Positions 5,063 through 12,046 of a stretch of DNA of 14,263 nt are shown here, piece by piece. Origin of the DNA: CAZIRF01 sp964541755 (GTDB taxonomy: Bacteria; Spirochaetota; Spirochaetia; Treponematales; Breznakiellaceae). The stretch covers positions 1 through 14,263 of the forward strand of contig CAZIRF010000056.1 of the NCBI GenBank assembly GCA_964541755.1, in the 5' to 3' direction. A model generated the notes under the pieces. That model saw only the letters and a list, made by a program, of their open reading frames with translations. It had not been told where the DNA came from and did not search any database. Position 1 is the stretch's first letter, and the number at the start of each line of letters is the position of its first letter. A program made the translations under genes and the position numbers.

Positions 5063-7807
5063 ATGAAGGCCGTTGAACTGGAAAAGGCGTATGATCCCGC
5101 GAGCTTTGAAGATCGCATCTACCGTGATTGGCTGGAAACCGCCTCGTTTAAGCCGGTAGACAGCGTCGAACGGGATCCCTTTGTCGTCGTCATCCCCCCG
5201 CCCAACGTTACCGGCGTCCTCCACATGGGACACGGCCTCAACAACACCCTTCAGGACATCGTCGTGCGCTACCAGCGCATGCGCGGTCGCCCGGCCCTGT
5301 GGCTCCCCGGCACCGACCATGCCGGCATCGCGACCCAGAACGTCGTCGAGCGCCGCCTCAAGAAGGAGGGCAAGACCCGCCACGACCTGGGACGAGAGGC
5401 GTTTATAGAAGAAACCTGGAAGGTCAAGGAAGAGCACCACGAGGTTATCACCCGCCAGCTCAAGAAGATCGGGGCCAGTGTCGACTGGAGCCGCGAGCGC
5501 TTTACCCTTGACGAGGGCCTGTCAAAGGCCGTGCGCGAGGTCTTCGTCACACTCTGGGAGCGCGATCTACTCTATAAAGGAAACTACCTGGTCAACTGGT
5601 GCCCCTCCTGCGGCACCGCCCTGTCCGACGACGAAGTCGAACACGAGGAGCTCGACTCCCTCATCTACCACCTGCGCTACCCCGTAGTCGACCCCGCGCC
5701 CGGCATGCCCGCGTACCTCGAGCTCGCCACCACCCGCCCCGAGACCCTCCTGGGCGATACCGCCGTCGCCGTCCACCCCGAAGATGAACGCTACAGCGCC
5801 CTCGTGGGCCGCCGGGTCAAGCTCCCCCTTACCGACCGCACGATACCCGTCGTCGCCGACAGCTACGTCGACCGCGCCTTCGGGACCGGTGTCGTCAAGA
5901 TTACCCCCGCCCACGACCCCAACGACTGGGAGGTGGCGAAGCGCCACGAGCTCCCCGTCATCAACATACTCACCCCCACCGCCTGCCTCAACGACGAGGT
6001 CCCCGCCAAATACCGGGGGCTCACCGTCAAGAAGGCCCGCGCCGTCGTCCTCGAGGACTTGAAAGAGGGCGGCTTCTTTGTGCGCGACGAAAAGCTCGTC
6101 CACAACGTGGGCCACTGTTACCGCTGCCACACCGTCATCGAGCCGTACCTTTCCGAGCAGTGGTTCGTGCGCATGAAGCCCATGGCAGACAAGGCCCTCG
6201 CCGCTTGGCAGAAGGGCGAGATCGTCTTCTACCCCAAGAAGTGGGAAAACACCTACGAGCGCTGGCTAACCGGCATTCGCGACTGGTGTATTTCGCGCCA
6301 GCTCTGGTGGGGGCACCGCATCCCCGCCTGGACCTGCGCCGACTGCGGCGAGCTCATCGTAAGCCGCGAAGACCCCTCGGCCTGCCCCAAATGTGGCTCC
6401 TCCAAACTCGAGCAGGACCCCGATGTCCTCGACACCTGGTTCTCAAGCTGGCTGTGGCCCTTCTCGACCCTGGGCTGGCCGGAGAAAACCCCCGATTTCG
6501 AGCGCTTCTACCCCACAAGTGCCCTCGTTACCGCCTACGATATCATCTTCTTCTGGGTCGCCCGCATGATCATGGCGGGCCTTGAGTTCACCGGTCAGGT
6601 CCCCTTCCGCGACATCTACATGCACGGCCTCGTGCGCGACAAGCAGGGCCGGAAGATGTCCAAGAGCAAGGGAAACGGCCTCGACCCCCTCGAGCTCGTG
6701 GATGAATACGGTGCGGACGCCCTCAAGTTCACCCTGGCCTTCATGTGCGCCCAGGGCCAGGACATCCTTATCGACAACGAGTCCTTCAAACTGGGCTCGA
6801 AGTTCGCCAACAAGATCTGGAACGCCAGCCGCTACATCCTCATGAACCTCGAGGGCCGCACGATCGTCGAAAACCCGGCCCTCCTCCCCGTGGACCGCTG
6901 GATCTACTCCCGCCTCGATTGCGCCGCCGCTGCCATCGCCGACGCCCTCGAAGGCTACCGTTACAACGAAGCCGCCCAGGCCGCCTACGAGTTCTTCTGG
7001 AACGACTTCTGCGACTGGTACGTCGAGGCGACCAAGCTCTCGCTCAATGCCGCCAGCAACGCTGGCGCCGCCAGCGATGCTGGCGCGACCAACGCCGATG
7101 CCGAAAAGGACCGCGCCACCACCGTTCTCCTGGACGTCCTCGAGCAATCCCTGCGCCTCCTGCACCCCCTCCTTCCCTTCGTGACGGAGGAAATCCACTC
7201 GAAGCTCCCGAGCGAATGCAAGGCCTCAAGCGCCGCCGGCGCCGCCAACACTGTTGGCGCCGCAAGCCTCATCACGGCCGCCTGGCCCGCTTACGACACT
7301 GCCCGCCGCGACGAAACCGTCGAGGCCGCCTTCGACAGTGTCCGCGACCTCGTGCGCCAGGTGCGCACCCTGCGCGCCGAGTGCCAGATTGCCCCATCCG
7401 CCAAGATCCGCCTTACCGTCCGTGCAGACTCCGCCCGCCTCGAAACCTTTACCTCTTACCGCGACCTTGTCGCCCTCCTCGCCGGCCTCTCTGGCCTGGA
7501 GCTCCAGCCTGCACCCGCCACTGCCGGCACCCGTATTACGGGCACCATCGGCCTTGTGGGGACGGGCTTCGAGGGCTTCCTCCACATCCTGGACGCCATC
7601 GACGCTGCCGCCCTCGCCGAGCGCTTCAAGCGCGATGTCGAGAAGGAAGAGAAGTACATGCAGCAGGTACAGGGCAAACTCGCCAACGAGAATTTCCGCA
7701 AGAACGCCCCGGCCGAGCTCGTCGCCGCCGAGGAAGAGAAACTCGCCGAGCGTGTCCGCCGCATCGAAAAACTCCGCCTCTACCTGGGCGAGCTGGAAAA
7801 GGCGTAG
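5063..7807 (+). CDS. valS: Valyl-tRNA synthetase
   Basis: The 914-residue class I synthetase charges tRNA-Val. The HIGH motif is HMGH (54-57), following PPPNVTG, and KMSKS is 531-535. The editing (CP1) domain shows TTRPETLLGDTAVAVHP, used to clear mischarged threonine. Two Cys-pair zinc-binding segments are present: NWCPSCG, and CADCG with CPKCG. The DWYVEATK anticodon-binding region and a C-terminal coiled coil are intact. The start at 5063 is preferred over an in-frame GTG at 5030 because AAGGAG lies six bases before it. Two Ala/Gly/Asn-rich inserts, at about 663-676 and 725-735, come from palindromic DNA repeats in loops that are variable in the family. The HD hydrolase gene follows after four bases, so the two are probably cotranscribed. 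Confidence 0.98.
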   Translation: MKAVELEKAYDPASFEDRIYRDWLETASFKPVDSVERDPFVVVIPPPNVTGVLHMGHGLNNTLQDIVVRYQRMRGRPALWLPGTDHAGIATQNVVERRLKKEGKTRHDLGREAFIEETWKVKEEHHEVITRQLKKIGASVDWSRERFTLDEGLSKAVREVFVTLWERDLLYKGNYLVNWCPSCGTALSDDEVEHEELDSLIYHLRYPVVDPAPGMPAYLELATTRPETLLGDTAVAVHPEDERYSALVGRRVKLPLTDRTIPVVADSYVDRAFGTGVVKITPAHDPNDWEVAKRHELPVINILTPTACLNDEVPAKYRGLTVKKARAVVLEDLKEGGFFVRDEKLVHNVGHCYRCHTVIEPYLSEQWFVRMKPMADKALAAWQKGEIVFYPKKWENTYERWLTGIRDWCISRQLWWGHRIPAWTCADCGELIVSREDPSACPKCGSSKLEQDPDVLDTWFSSWLWPFSTLGWPEKTPDFERFYPTSALVTAYDIIFFWVARMIMAGLEFTGQVPFRDIYMHGLVRDKQGRKMSKSKGNGLDPLELVDEYGADALKFTLAFMCAQGQDILIDNESFKLGSKFANKIWNASRYILMNLEGRTIVENPALLPVDRWIYSRLDCAAAAIADALEGYRYNEAAQAAYEFFWNDFCDWYVEATKLSLNAASNAGAASDAGATNADAEKDRATTVLLDVLEQSLRLLHPLLPFVTEEIHSKLPSECKASSAAGAANTVGAASLITAAWPAYDTARRDETVEAAFDSVRDLVRQVRTLRAECQIAPSAKIRLTVRADSARLETFTSYRDLVALLAGLSGLELQPAPATAGTRITGTIGLVGTGFEGFLHILDAIDAAALAERFKRDVEKEEKYMQQVQGKLANENFRKNAPAELVAAEEEKLAERVRRIEKLRLYLGELEKA
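7051..7085. repeat. Tandem palindromic units inside valS (two copies)
   Basis: Two adjacent 18-bp repeats (7051-7068 and 7069-7086) match at 16 of 18 positions. Each contains CGCCAGC, a 3-base loop and GCTGGCG, a perfect 7-bp stem. They are read in frame as Ala-Ala-Ser-(Asn/Asp)-Ala-Gly. Confidence 0.8.
7243..7259. repeat. Third palindromic unit inside valS
   Basis: CGCCAAC-ACT-GTTGGCG has the same 7+3+7 layout as the units at 7051-7085. It is read in the same codon phase as Ala-Ala-Asn-Thr-Val-Gly and lies in another loop of the anticodon-binding region. Confidence 0.75.
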
Positions 7808-7811
7808 CAGC

Positions 7812-8363
7812 ATGAACACCGAGGAGATGCTCCGCCTCAAGAGCATGCACATTGCCCCCTACATGCAACTCGCGACTGCCCTCATCGGCAAGACCCGCGA
7901 GGGCGGGGGCAACATGTTCCGCCACCAAATCGACACCATGGCGGTCCTCCTCGACTACGGCTACATCGACTCCGTCCTCCTCAAGGCCTCCATCGTCCAC
8001 GACCTCGTTGAGGACATCCCCGACTTCAACCACAACCTCCTCCTGTCGATCGACTACGAGAGCCCCCAAGTCTACCAGCTCGTCCTCGAAGTCTCCCGCC
8101 AGGCGGATGAAACCAAGCCCCAGTTCCTCACCCGCATCCTCGAGCGCGGCTCCCACAGCGCCAAGATCCTCAAAGTCGCCGACCGCATCTCCAACATGGT
8201 CTCCTTGGGCTTCGTAACCCGCGCCGAGTTCATCGACCGCTACACCCTGGAAACCATCAAGTACGTCTACCCCATCGCAGAGGAAGTCAACCCCAAGATG
8301 CTCCGCGAGCTCGAAAACCTCGTCGACTCCCGCCGCACCTTCCTGGACGCCTGCCAATTTTAG
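7812..8363 (+). CDS. Small HD-domain phosphohydrolase, SpoT/MESH1-like
   Basis: The 183-residue single-domain protein has the metal-binding pattern of the hydrolase half of RelA/SpoT enzymes: H38 in FRHQ, H63-D64 with E67-D68 in HDLVED, and D124 in VADRISNM. That pattern fits removal of the 3' pyrophosphate from (p)ppGpp by a stand-alone small alarmone hydrolase. No synthetase, TGS or ACT domain is present. The start lies four bases after the valS stop, so both probably share a transcript. Pairing of valS with an alarmone hydrolase would link tRNA-charging supply to stringent-response tone. The family assignment is strong; the exact substrate is inferred and other nucleotides are possible. 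Confidence 0.8.
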   Translation: MNTEEMLRLKSMHIAPYMQLATALIGKTREGGGNMFRHQIDTMAVLLDYGYIDSVLLKASIVHDLVEDIPDFNHNLLLSIDYESPQVYQLVLEVSRQADETKPQFLTRILERGSHSAKILKVADRISNMVSLGFVTRAEFIDRYTLETIKYVYPIAEEVNPKMLRELENLVDSRRTFLDACQF

Positions 8364-8387
8364 GGTAAGGGCAGGAGGGGAGGGGGG
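8363..8387 (+). other. G-quadruplex motif at the 3' end of the HD gene
   Basis: Four G-runs (8363-8365, 8369-8371, 8377-8380, 8382-8387) with loops of 3, 5 and 1 bases meet the canonical G4 pattern. The first run includes the last base of the stop codon. It would form on the coding strand and in the mRNA, and could act as a 3' stability or termination element. Confidence 0.5.
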
Positions 8388-8600
8388 ACAGCCTGTTCTC
8401 TTTCTCAAGCAAGCACCCGCAATCCGCAGGACCCATCGACGCGGCCCCCCCGGGGCCGGGCTACGGGCTTGAGCACCCGCCCTCCGGCCGGCCGCACGGG
8501 AACAAAAGCGGGTCTCTGCGAGCCCCGCTGCTGCCCCCTGCCCTCAAGCCCGGGATCCCGGCCCGCCCCCCCGTGCGGGGTATTGAAAACAGGTATTTTG
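8388..8600. other. GC-rich non-coding stretch with several strong dyads
   Basis: I see no credible gene here. Perfect inverted repeats are CGGGCTTGAG (8464-8473) with CTCAAGCCCG (8543-8552); inside that pair, AGCGGG (8507-8512) with CCCGCT (8524-8529); GGCCCC/GGGGCC (8443-8457); the 12-bp palindrome CCGGGATCCCGG (8550-8561); and CCCGC/GCGGG (8562-8579). Nested pairing of this kind suits a structured RNA or a repeat element. Very high GC also makes chance pairing common. Strand is undetermined. Confidence 0.35.
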
Positions 8601-8614
8601 GAAGGAGATATGTA

Positions 8615-8844
8615 ATGCACCCCATCCTTGAAACTGAGCGTCTTTGTCTACGTGAGCTCGTTCCCGAAGACGCCGATGTCTTGGGCTCGAGACCCTCTAC
8701 ACCTACACCCGCTTCGACAACGCCCCCTCCATCCGCGTTGCGGAAAAGAACGGCTTCCACTTCGTCAAATACTTCGAAAAAATCGTGATGGGCGAGCGAG
8801 TCAAAGAGGCGCTATACTGTCTGGAGCGAAAATCCGCCCGGTAA
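8615..8844 (+). pseudogene. GNAT acetyltransferase pseudogene with internal deletion
   Basis: AAGGAG at 8602-8607 precedes an intact ATG. The first 23 codons (MHPILETERLCLRELVPEDA...) are the typical opening of a RimJ/RimL-type GNAT enzyme. At about 8685 the frame shifts by deletion to the family's C-terminal part: LYTYTRFDNAPSIRVAEKNG, then VKYFEKIVMG and a final LYCLERKSAR before TAA at 8842-8844. The central region, including the acetyl-CoA binding loop, is gone, so no active enzyme can be made. The retained ends are well conserved, which suggests recent loss. Confidence 0.8.
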
Positions 8845-8878
8845 ATGCGGCGCGAGACCCGGATACAGGAGTAACTCC

Positions 8879-9119
8879 ATGGAAAAACGCTATCCGAATG
8901 AACGAATCGAAGGCAATGCGAAACTTAAGGGCGATATAATGGTAGATCCCCTTCAAAGGTGACATGCAAATACTCGAAGATCTTGCCTATGTATTTGGTG
9001 GCCGTTCTCCTGTTGCCGGCGAAGGGCATGGCCGGTTTAAAGATCCCAAGGTGGCAGTAATTACCCGCCAATTCCTGGAGCAGCACTTGAAGGCTGTTAA
9101 CAACGCCAACGGGTTATAA
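8879..9119 (+). pseudogene. Remnant of a second gene, C-terminal part alpha/beta-hydrolase-like
   Basis: AGGAG lies seven bases before an ATG at 8879. The frame begins MEKRYPNERIEG and stops after 27 codons at 8962. From 8964 another frame reads 51 codons: MQILEDLAYV at the start, then VAGEGHGRFKDPK and FLEQHLK near the end. GEGHG followed by F-x-D-P and a final FLxxHL resembles the catalytic-His end of alpha/beta hydrolases (S9 or dienelactone-hydrolase type). I read this as the start and end of one gene with the middle deleted, like the GNAT pseudogene just before it. The N-terminal piece is not assigned to a family, so the link between the two pieces is inferred. Confidence 0.45.
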
Positions 9120-9142
9120 ATTAACGAATAAAGGAGCTCCCA

Positions 9143-9589
9143 GTGATCGACATTCGCCACATTTCAGACAATAAAAAGCAATTCCTCGACCTCCTCCTCC
9201 TTGCCGATGAACAAGAGGACATGATCGACCGCTACCTGGGCGACGGCGAGCTCTTTGCCCTGTACGACGGGGACTTGAAGAGCGTCTGTGTCGTCGCGAA
9301 GGAGGACGAAGAGACCTGCGAGCTCAAGAACATCGCGACATACCCGCAGTACCAGGGCAGGGGCTACGGACGGGCCTTGATACAGTACATATCGGAGCAC
9401 TTCAAGGCCCGTTATCGCTACATGCTCGTCGGTACGGGCGAAACCCCCACCATCCTGCGCTTCTATCGCGGATGTGGCTTCGAGATATCCCACCGCATCG
9501 AAAACTTCTTTACCGACAACTACGACCATATCATGATCGAGGACGATGTCCAACTTGTCGACATGATCTACCTCAAGAAGGAATTGTGA
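9143..9589 (+). CDS. GNAT-family N-acetyltransferase
   Basis: The 148-residue protein has a GNAT core. LKNIATYPQYQGRGYGRAL contains motif A with the acetyl-CoA pyrophosphate loop QGRGYG (71-76), and FYRGCGFE near the C-terminus is the usual final strand and turn. The start is GTG at 9143 with AAGGAG at 9131-9136. It resembles small YvbK-like enzymes; the acceptor is unknown. Its stop overlaps the start of the nitrilase-family gene in TGATG, so the two are translationally coupled. GNAT and nitrilase domains are fused into one protein in some bacteria, which makes a functional pair plausible. This intact gene follows directly after two decayed ones. Confidence 0.88.
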   Translation: MIDIRHISDNKKQFLDLLLLADEQEDMIDRYLGDGELFALYDGDLKSVCVVAKEDEETCELKNIATYPQYQGRGYGRALIQYISEHFKARYRYMLVGTGETPTILRFYRGCGFEISHRIENFFTDNYDHIMIEDDVQLVDMIYLKKEL

Positions 9590-10449
9590 TGCCGCAGACG
9601 CATATCCTTAAGATCGCCCTCCTCCAAATCCTGCCGACCGGCAGCCTTGAGGGGAACCTGCAAAAGGGTCTCGAGTACTGCCGGCGGGCCAAAGACCAGG
9701 GGGCCGATATCGCCCTCTTCCCGGAGATGTGGAGTTCTGGCTACGAAATACCCGAGGACCCCGTCGTACTCAAGAGCATGGCCATCAAAACTGATAGTTC
9801 CTTTGTGCGCGCCTTTGCCGCCCTTGCCAAAGAGCTCGATATGGCTATCGGCATCAGCTTCCTCGAAGCGCATGAGCCCCGGCCGCGAAATACCCTCTGC
9901 CTCTTTGACCGGCACGGGTCGCCCGTCCTCCACTATGCCAAGGTCCACACCTGCGACTTTGGCGACGAGTGCAGGCTATCCGGCGGCGACGACTTCGAGG
10001 TATCAGACCTTGATACCGCAATTGGTCCGGTGCGTCTGGGCGCCATGATCTGCTACGACCGCGAGTTTCCCGAAAGCGCCCGCATCCTCATGCTCAAGGG
10101 CGCCGAGCTCATACTCGTACCCAATGCCTGCCCCATGGAGATCAACCGCCTCTCCCAACTGCGCGCCCGCGCCTACGAGAACATGGTGGGCATTGCGACA
10201 ACCAACTACCCGCGGGGCAAACCCGACTGCAACGGCCACTCATCGGCCTTTGACGGCATCGCCTACCGCCGGGATGAGCCCGGCTCCCGCGACACCCTCG
10301 TCCTCGAGGCGGGGGAGGGCGAAGGGCTCTATCTTGCGTCTTTCAATATGGACGAATTACGGGACTACCGAAAGCGAGAAGTCCACGGCAACGCCTTCAG
10401 GAAGCCCGCGAAGTACGGACTCCTTGTTGCCGGGAAAGCCGATACTTGA
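9589..10449 (+). CDS. Carbon-nitrogen hydrolase (nitrilase superfamily)
   Basis: The 286-residue protein has the catalytic triad of the superfamily in order: E46 in LFPEMWSSGY, K118 in HYAKVHTCDFG and C155 in MICYDREFPE. These enzymes hydrolyse amides or nitriles through a Cys thioester. The sequence fits the general carbon-nitrogen hydrolase branch (omega-amidase, carbamoylase or Nit-like repair), not true nitrilases; the exact substrate is open. It overlaps the upstream GNAT stop by one base (TGATG); GTG at 9586 is an alternative in-frame start. The C-terminal segment is complete. A perfect dyad begins two bases after its stop. Confidence 0.9.
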   Translation: MPQTHILKIALLQILPTGSLEGNLQKGLEYCRRAKDQGADIALFPEMWSSGYEIPEDPVVLKSMAIKTDSSFVRAFAALAKELDMAIGISFLEAHEPRPRNTLCLFDRHGSPVLHYAKVHTCDFGDECRLSGGDDFEVSDLDTAIGPVRLGAMICYDREFPESARILMLKGAELILVPNACPMEINRLSQLRARAYENMVGIATTNYPRGKPDCNGHSSAFDGIAYRRDEPGSRDTLVLEAGEGEGLYLASFNMDELRDYRKREVHGNAFRKPAKYGLLVAGKADT

Positions 10450-10450
10450 T

Positions 10451-10468
10451 TTGTGACAGGGGTCACAA
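10451..10468. promoter_or_regulatory. Crp-like palindrome before the Nudix gene
   Basis: TTGTGAC (10451-10457), AGGG, then GTCACAA (10462-10468) is a perfect 7-bp inverted repeat. It contains TGTGA-N6-TCACA, the exact core recognised by Crp/FNR-family regulators. It sits about 29 bases before the Nudix ATG. It may be an operator or simply an mRNA hairpin after the nitrilase stop. No clear -10/-35 pair accompanies it. Confidence 0.45.
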
Positions 10469-10496
10469 GTCTTCTTGATGTACAGGAGTTTTTTAC

Positions 10497-11027
10497 ATGG
10501 AACTGTGGGCACTTTATGACAGGGATCGATATCCCCTGGGTAGAAAAGCGGTACGTGGTGAGCGTTTGGCCAAAGGCGAATACCACGTGGTTGTCCACGT
10601 GTGCATTATCAATTCCAAAGACCAGATGCTCATACAGCAGCGCCAGCCCTTTAAAGAGGGCTGGCCCGATATGTGGGACGTGAGTGTGGGCGGAAGCGCG
10701 GTCGACGGAGAGAGTAGCGCCCTCGCCGCAGAGCGGGAACTCTTCGAGGAGATTGGATACAGGGCGGATTTTTCCGCTTGCCGGCCCTTTTTTACCATCA
10801 ACTTTGAAGAGGGCTTCGACGACTTCTACATACTCGAAGCGGATGTCGATCTTTCCCGTTTGAAGCTGCAATACGAAGAGGTCCAGGCCGTTCGTTGGGC
10901 GTCGAAGGACGATATCTTCCGCATGATGGACGGGGGCAGCTTCATCCCCTATCACCCGAGCGTCATCGACATGATATTTCAAATGCGCCACCACCGGGGC
11001 GCCATAGTGGATGGCGTACAGCAATAG
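10497..11027 (+). CDS. Nudix hydrolase (YfcD / IPP-isomerase-like subgroup)
   Basis: The 176-residue protein has a full Nudix box, G66-x5-E72-x7-R80-E81-L-F-E84-E85-I-G87, which binds the metal and hydrolyses a nucleoside diphosphate linked to another group. The N-terminal ELWALYDRDRYPLGRKAVRG, EYHVVVHVCIIN and LIQQRQPFKEGWPDMWDVSVG match the Nudix branch near isopentenyl-diphosphate isomerase and YfcD. The Nudix box is intact, so hydrolase activity is likely; the substrate is not. ACAGGAG about nine bases upstream supports the ATG at 10497. It follows the nitrilase gene by 47 bases. Confidence 0.93.
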   Translation: MELWALYDRDRYPLGRKAVRGERLAKGEYHVVVHVCIINSKDQMLIQQRQPFKEGWPDMWDVSVGGSAVDGESSALAAERELFEEIGYRADFSACRPFFTINFEEGFDDFYILEADVDLSRLKLQYEEVQAVRWASKDDIFRMMDGGSFIPYHPSVIDMIFQMRHHRGAIVDGVQQ

Positions 11028-11089
11028 GAGCCCCCGACGAGAAGAAATTATGATACCCTTACCCCAGTCCCCCTCGCAAAGGAGTATGT

Positions 11090-11704
11090 ATGGCCAAGAT
11101 GTTTCTCTCTTCCTATTTTTCTGCGGTTGCCAAGAAGCTCCCCGGCTTTCTGGGGGAGGATTGCGCCGGAAAGACCGTAAGCTTCATTCCCACGGCCAGC
11201 AAGGTCGAAAAGATGGACTTCTTCGTGGCTGGCGCGATAAAGGCCTTCAAGAAGCTGGGTATGGAAGTGGACGAGCTCGATCTTTCGCTCATGAGCCATG
11301 AGGAGCTGGCACAGCGCATAGCGGCCAACGACTACATCTATATCTCGGGGGGCAATACCTTCTACCTCTTGCAGGAACTCATAAAATCCGGGGCGGACAC
11401 CCTCATCAAGGACGCGATAGCAAAGGGTAAGGTCTATATCGGCGAGTCTGCCGGCTCTGCCATTATGGCAAAGAACATCGAGTACGCAAAGCTCATGGAC
11501 GACCCGGCGAAGGCGCCGGAGCTTGTCTCCTTCGATTCCCTGGGGCTCATCGATTTCTACCCGGTTCCCCATCAGGGGAACTTCCCCTTCAAAAAGGCTG
11601 TCGAGAAGGTCCTCCTCGAGTATGGCAGTCTCCTGGACCTGCGCCCCTTCCACAACAAGCAGTTTATCGCCATCGATGGGGAGACTGTCGCCATTCAAGA
11701 GTAA
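11090..11704 (+). CDS. Peptidase S51 family protein (peptidase E / cyanophycinase-like)
   Basis: The 204-residue cytosolic protein shows the S51 pattern: ISGGNTFYLL (85-94), the nucleophile elbow GESAGS with S120, and PHQGN with H161. Peptidase E of this family cleaves Asp-X dipeptides; close relatives act on cyanophycin or related substrates. Length and motifs fit the small Gram-positive-type peptidase E proteins. AAAGGAG six bases before the ATG at 11090 gives a clear start. It is likely independent of the Nudix gene, with a 62-base gap. The four plus-strand enzymes from 9143 to here share direction and small-molecule chemistry but no obvious single pathway. Confidence 0.88.
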   Translation: MAKMFLSSYFSAVAKKLPGFLGEDCAGKTVSFIPTASKVEKMDFFVAGAIKAFKKLGMEVDELDLSLMSHEELAQRIAANDYIYISGGNTFYLLQELIKSGADTLIKDAIAKGKVYIGESAGSAIMAKNIEYAKLMDDPAKAPELVSFDSLGLIDFYPVPHQGNFPFKKAVEKVLLEYGSLLDLRPFHNKQFIAIDGETVAIQE

Positions 11705-12046
11705 GACACAATGTCGACCCGCGGCCTGGAAGAGGGCATCCTCGCCACCATGCTCAAGCGATATTTTCAACAGGAGTAAACCTGTAGGGCCGCATTTTCC
11801 TTCCAAAATGCTGTTGGAAGGGTGTATACTGCAAACGATCATCCCCCCAAAAAGGGCCCCCAGCCCACCGGACCGGAGTCTGTTTCGGCGACACGGCCCG
11901 GCCCCCCAGCCCCGGTAAAAACCCTTTAGTGGAAGGGCATACGTAAGTAATCCAAATAGCTCCAATAACGCCAAAATAATCATTGCGTTATTTTTACCTT
12001 GTTACCCGTACTGTATACGGCAGGAGCCAATACAGGAGGGGCACAG
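11705..12046. other. Non-coding spacer before the recombinase, rich in hairpins and repeats
   Basis: There is no convincing gene. A 22-codon reading frame (11711-11779, MSTRGLEEGILATM...) may be a gene relic but matches nothing I know. A hairpin pairs CCTTCCAA (11799-11806) with TTGGAAGG (11814-11821). TGGAAGGG recurs at 11815 and 11930. Two diverged GC-rich copies of a GGCCCCCAGCCC unit lie at about 11855 and 11900. From 11951 three diverged 10-bp repeats of the TCCAAATAGC type run into another dyad. The layout would suit a recombination or regulatory site of the adjacent recombinase. Confidence 0.4.
11964..11995. terminator. Hairpin with short T-run upstream of the recombinase
   Basis: AATAACGC (11964-11971) pairs perfectly with GCGTTATT (11985-11992) around a 13-base loop; T continues to 11995. 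On the plus strand it resembles a weak intrinsic terminator isolating the recombinase from upstream reading. It could equally be a recombinase binding dyad. A low-GC stem and long loop keep confidence low. Confidence 0.35.

Noticed and set aside
6443..7198. Minus-strand reading frame inside valS
   Set aside because: Valine/glycine-rich shadow of the valS codons with no motif and no ribosome site.
7051..7259. CRISPR-like repeats
   Set aside because: Only three short palindromes, without regular spacers, inside the coding frame of valS.
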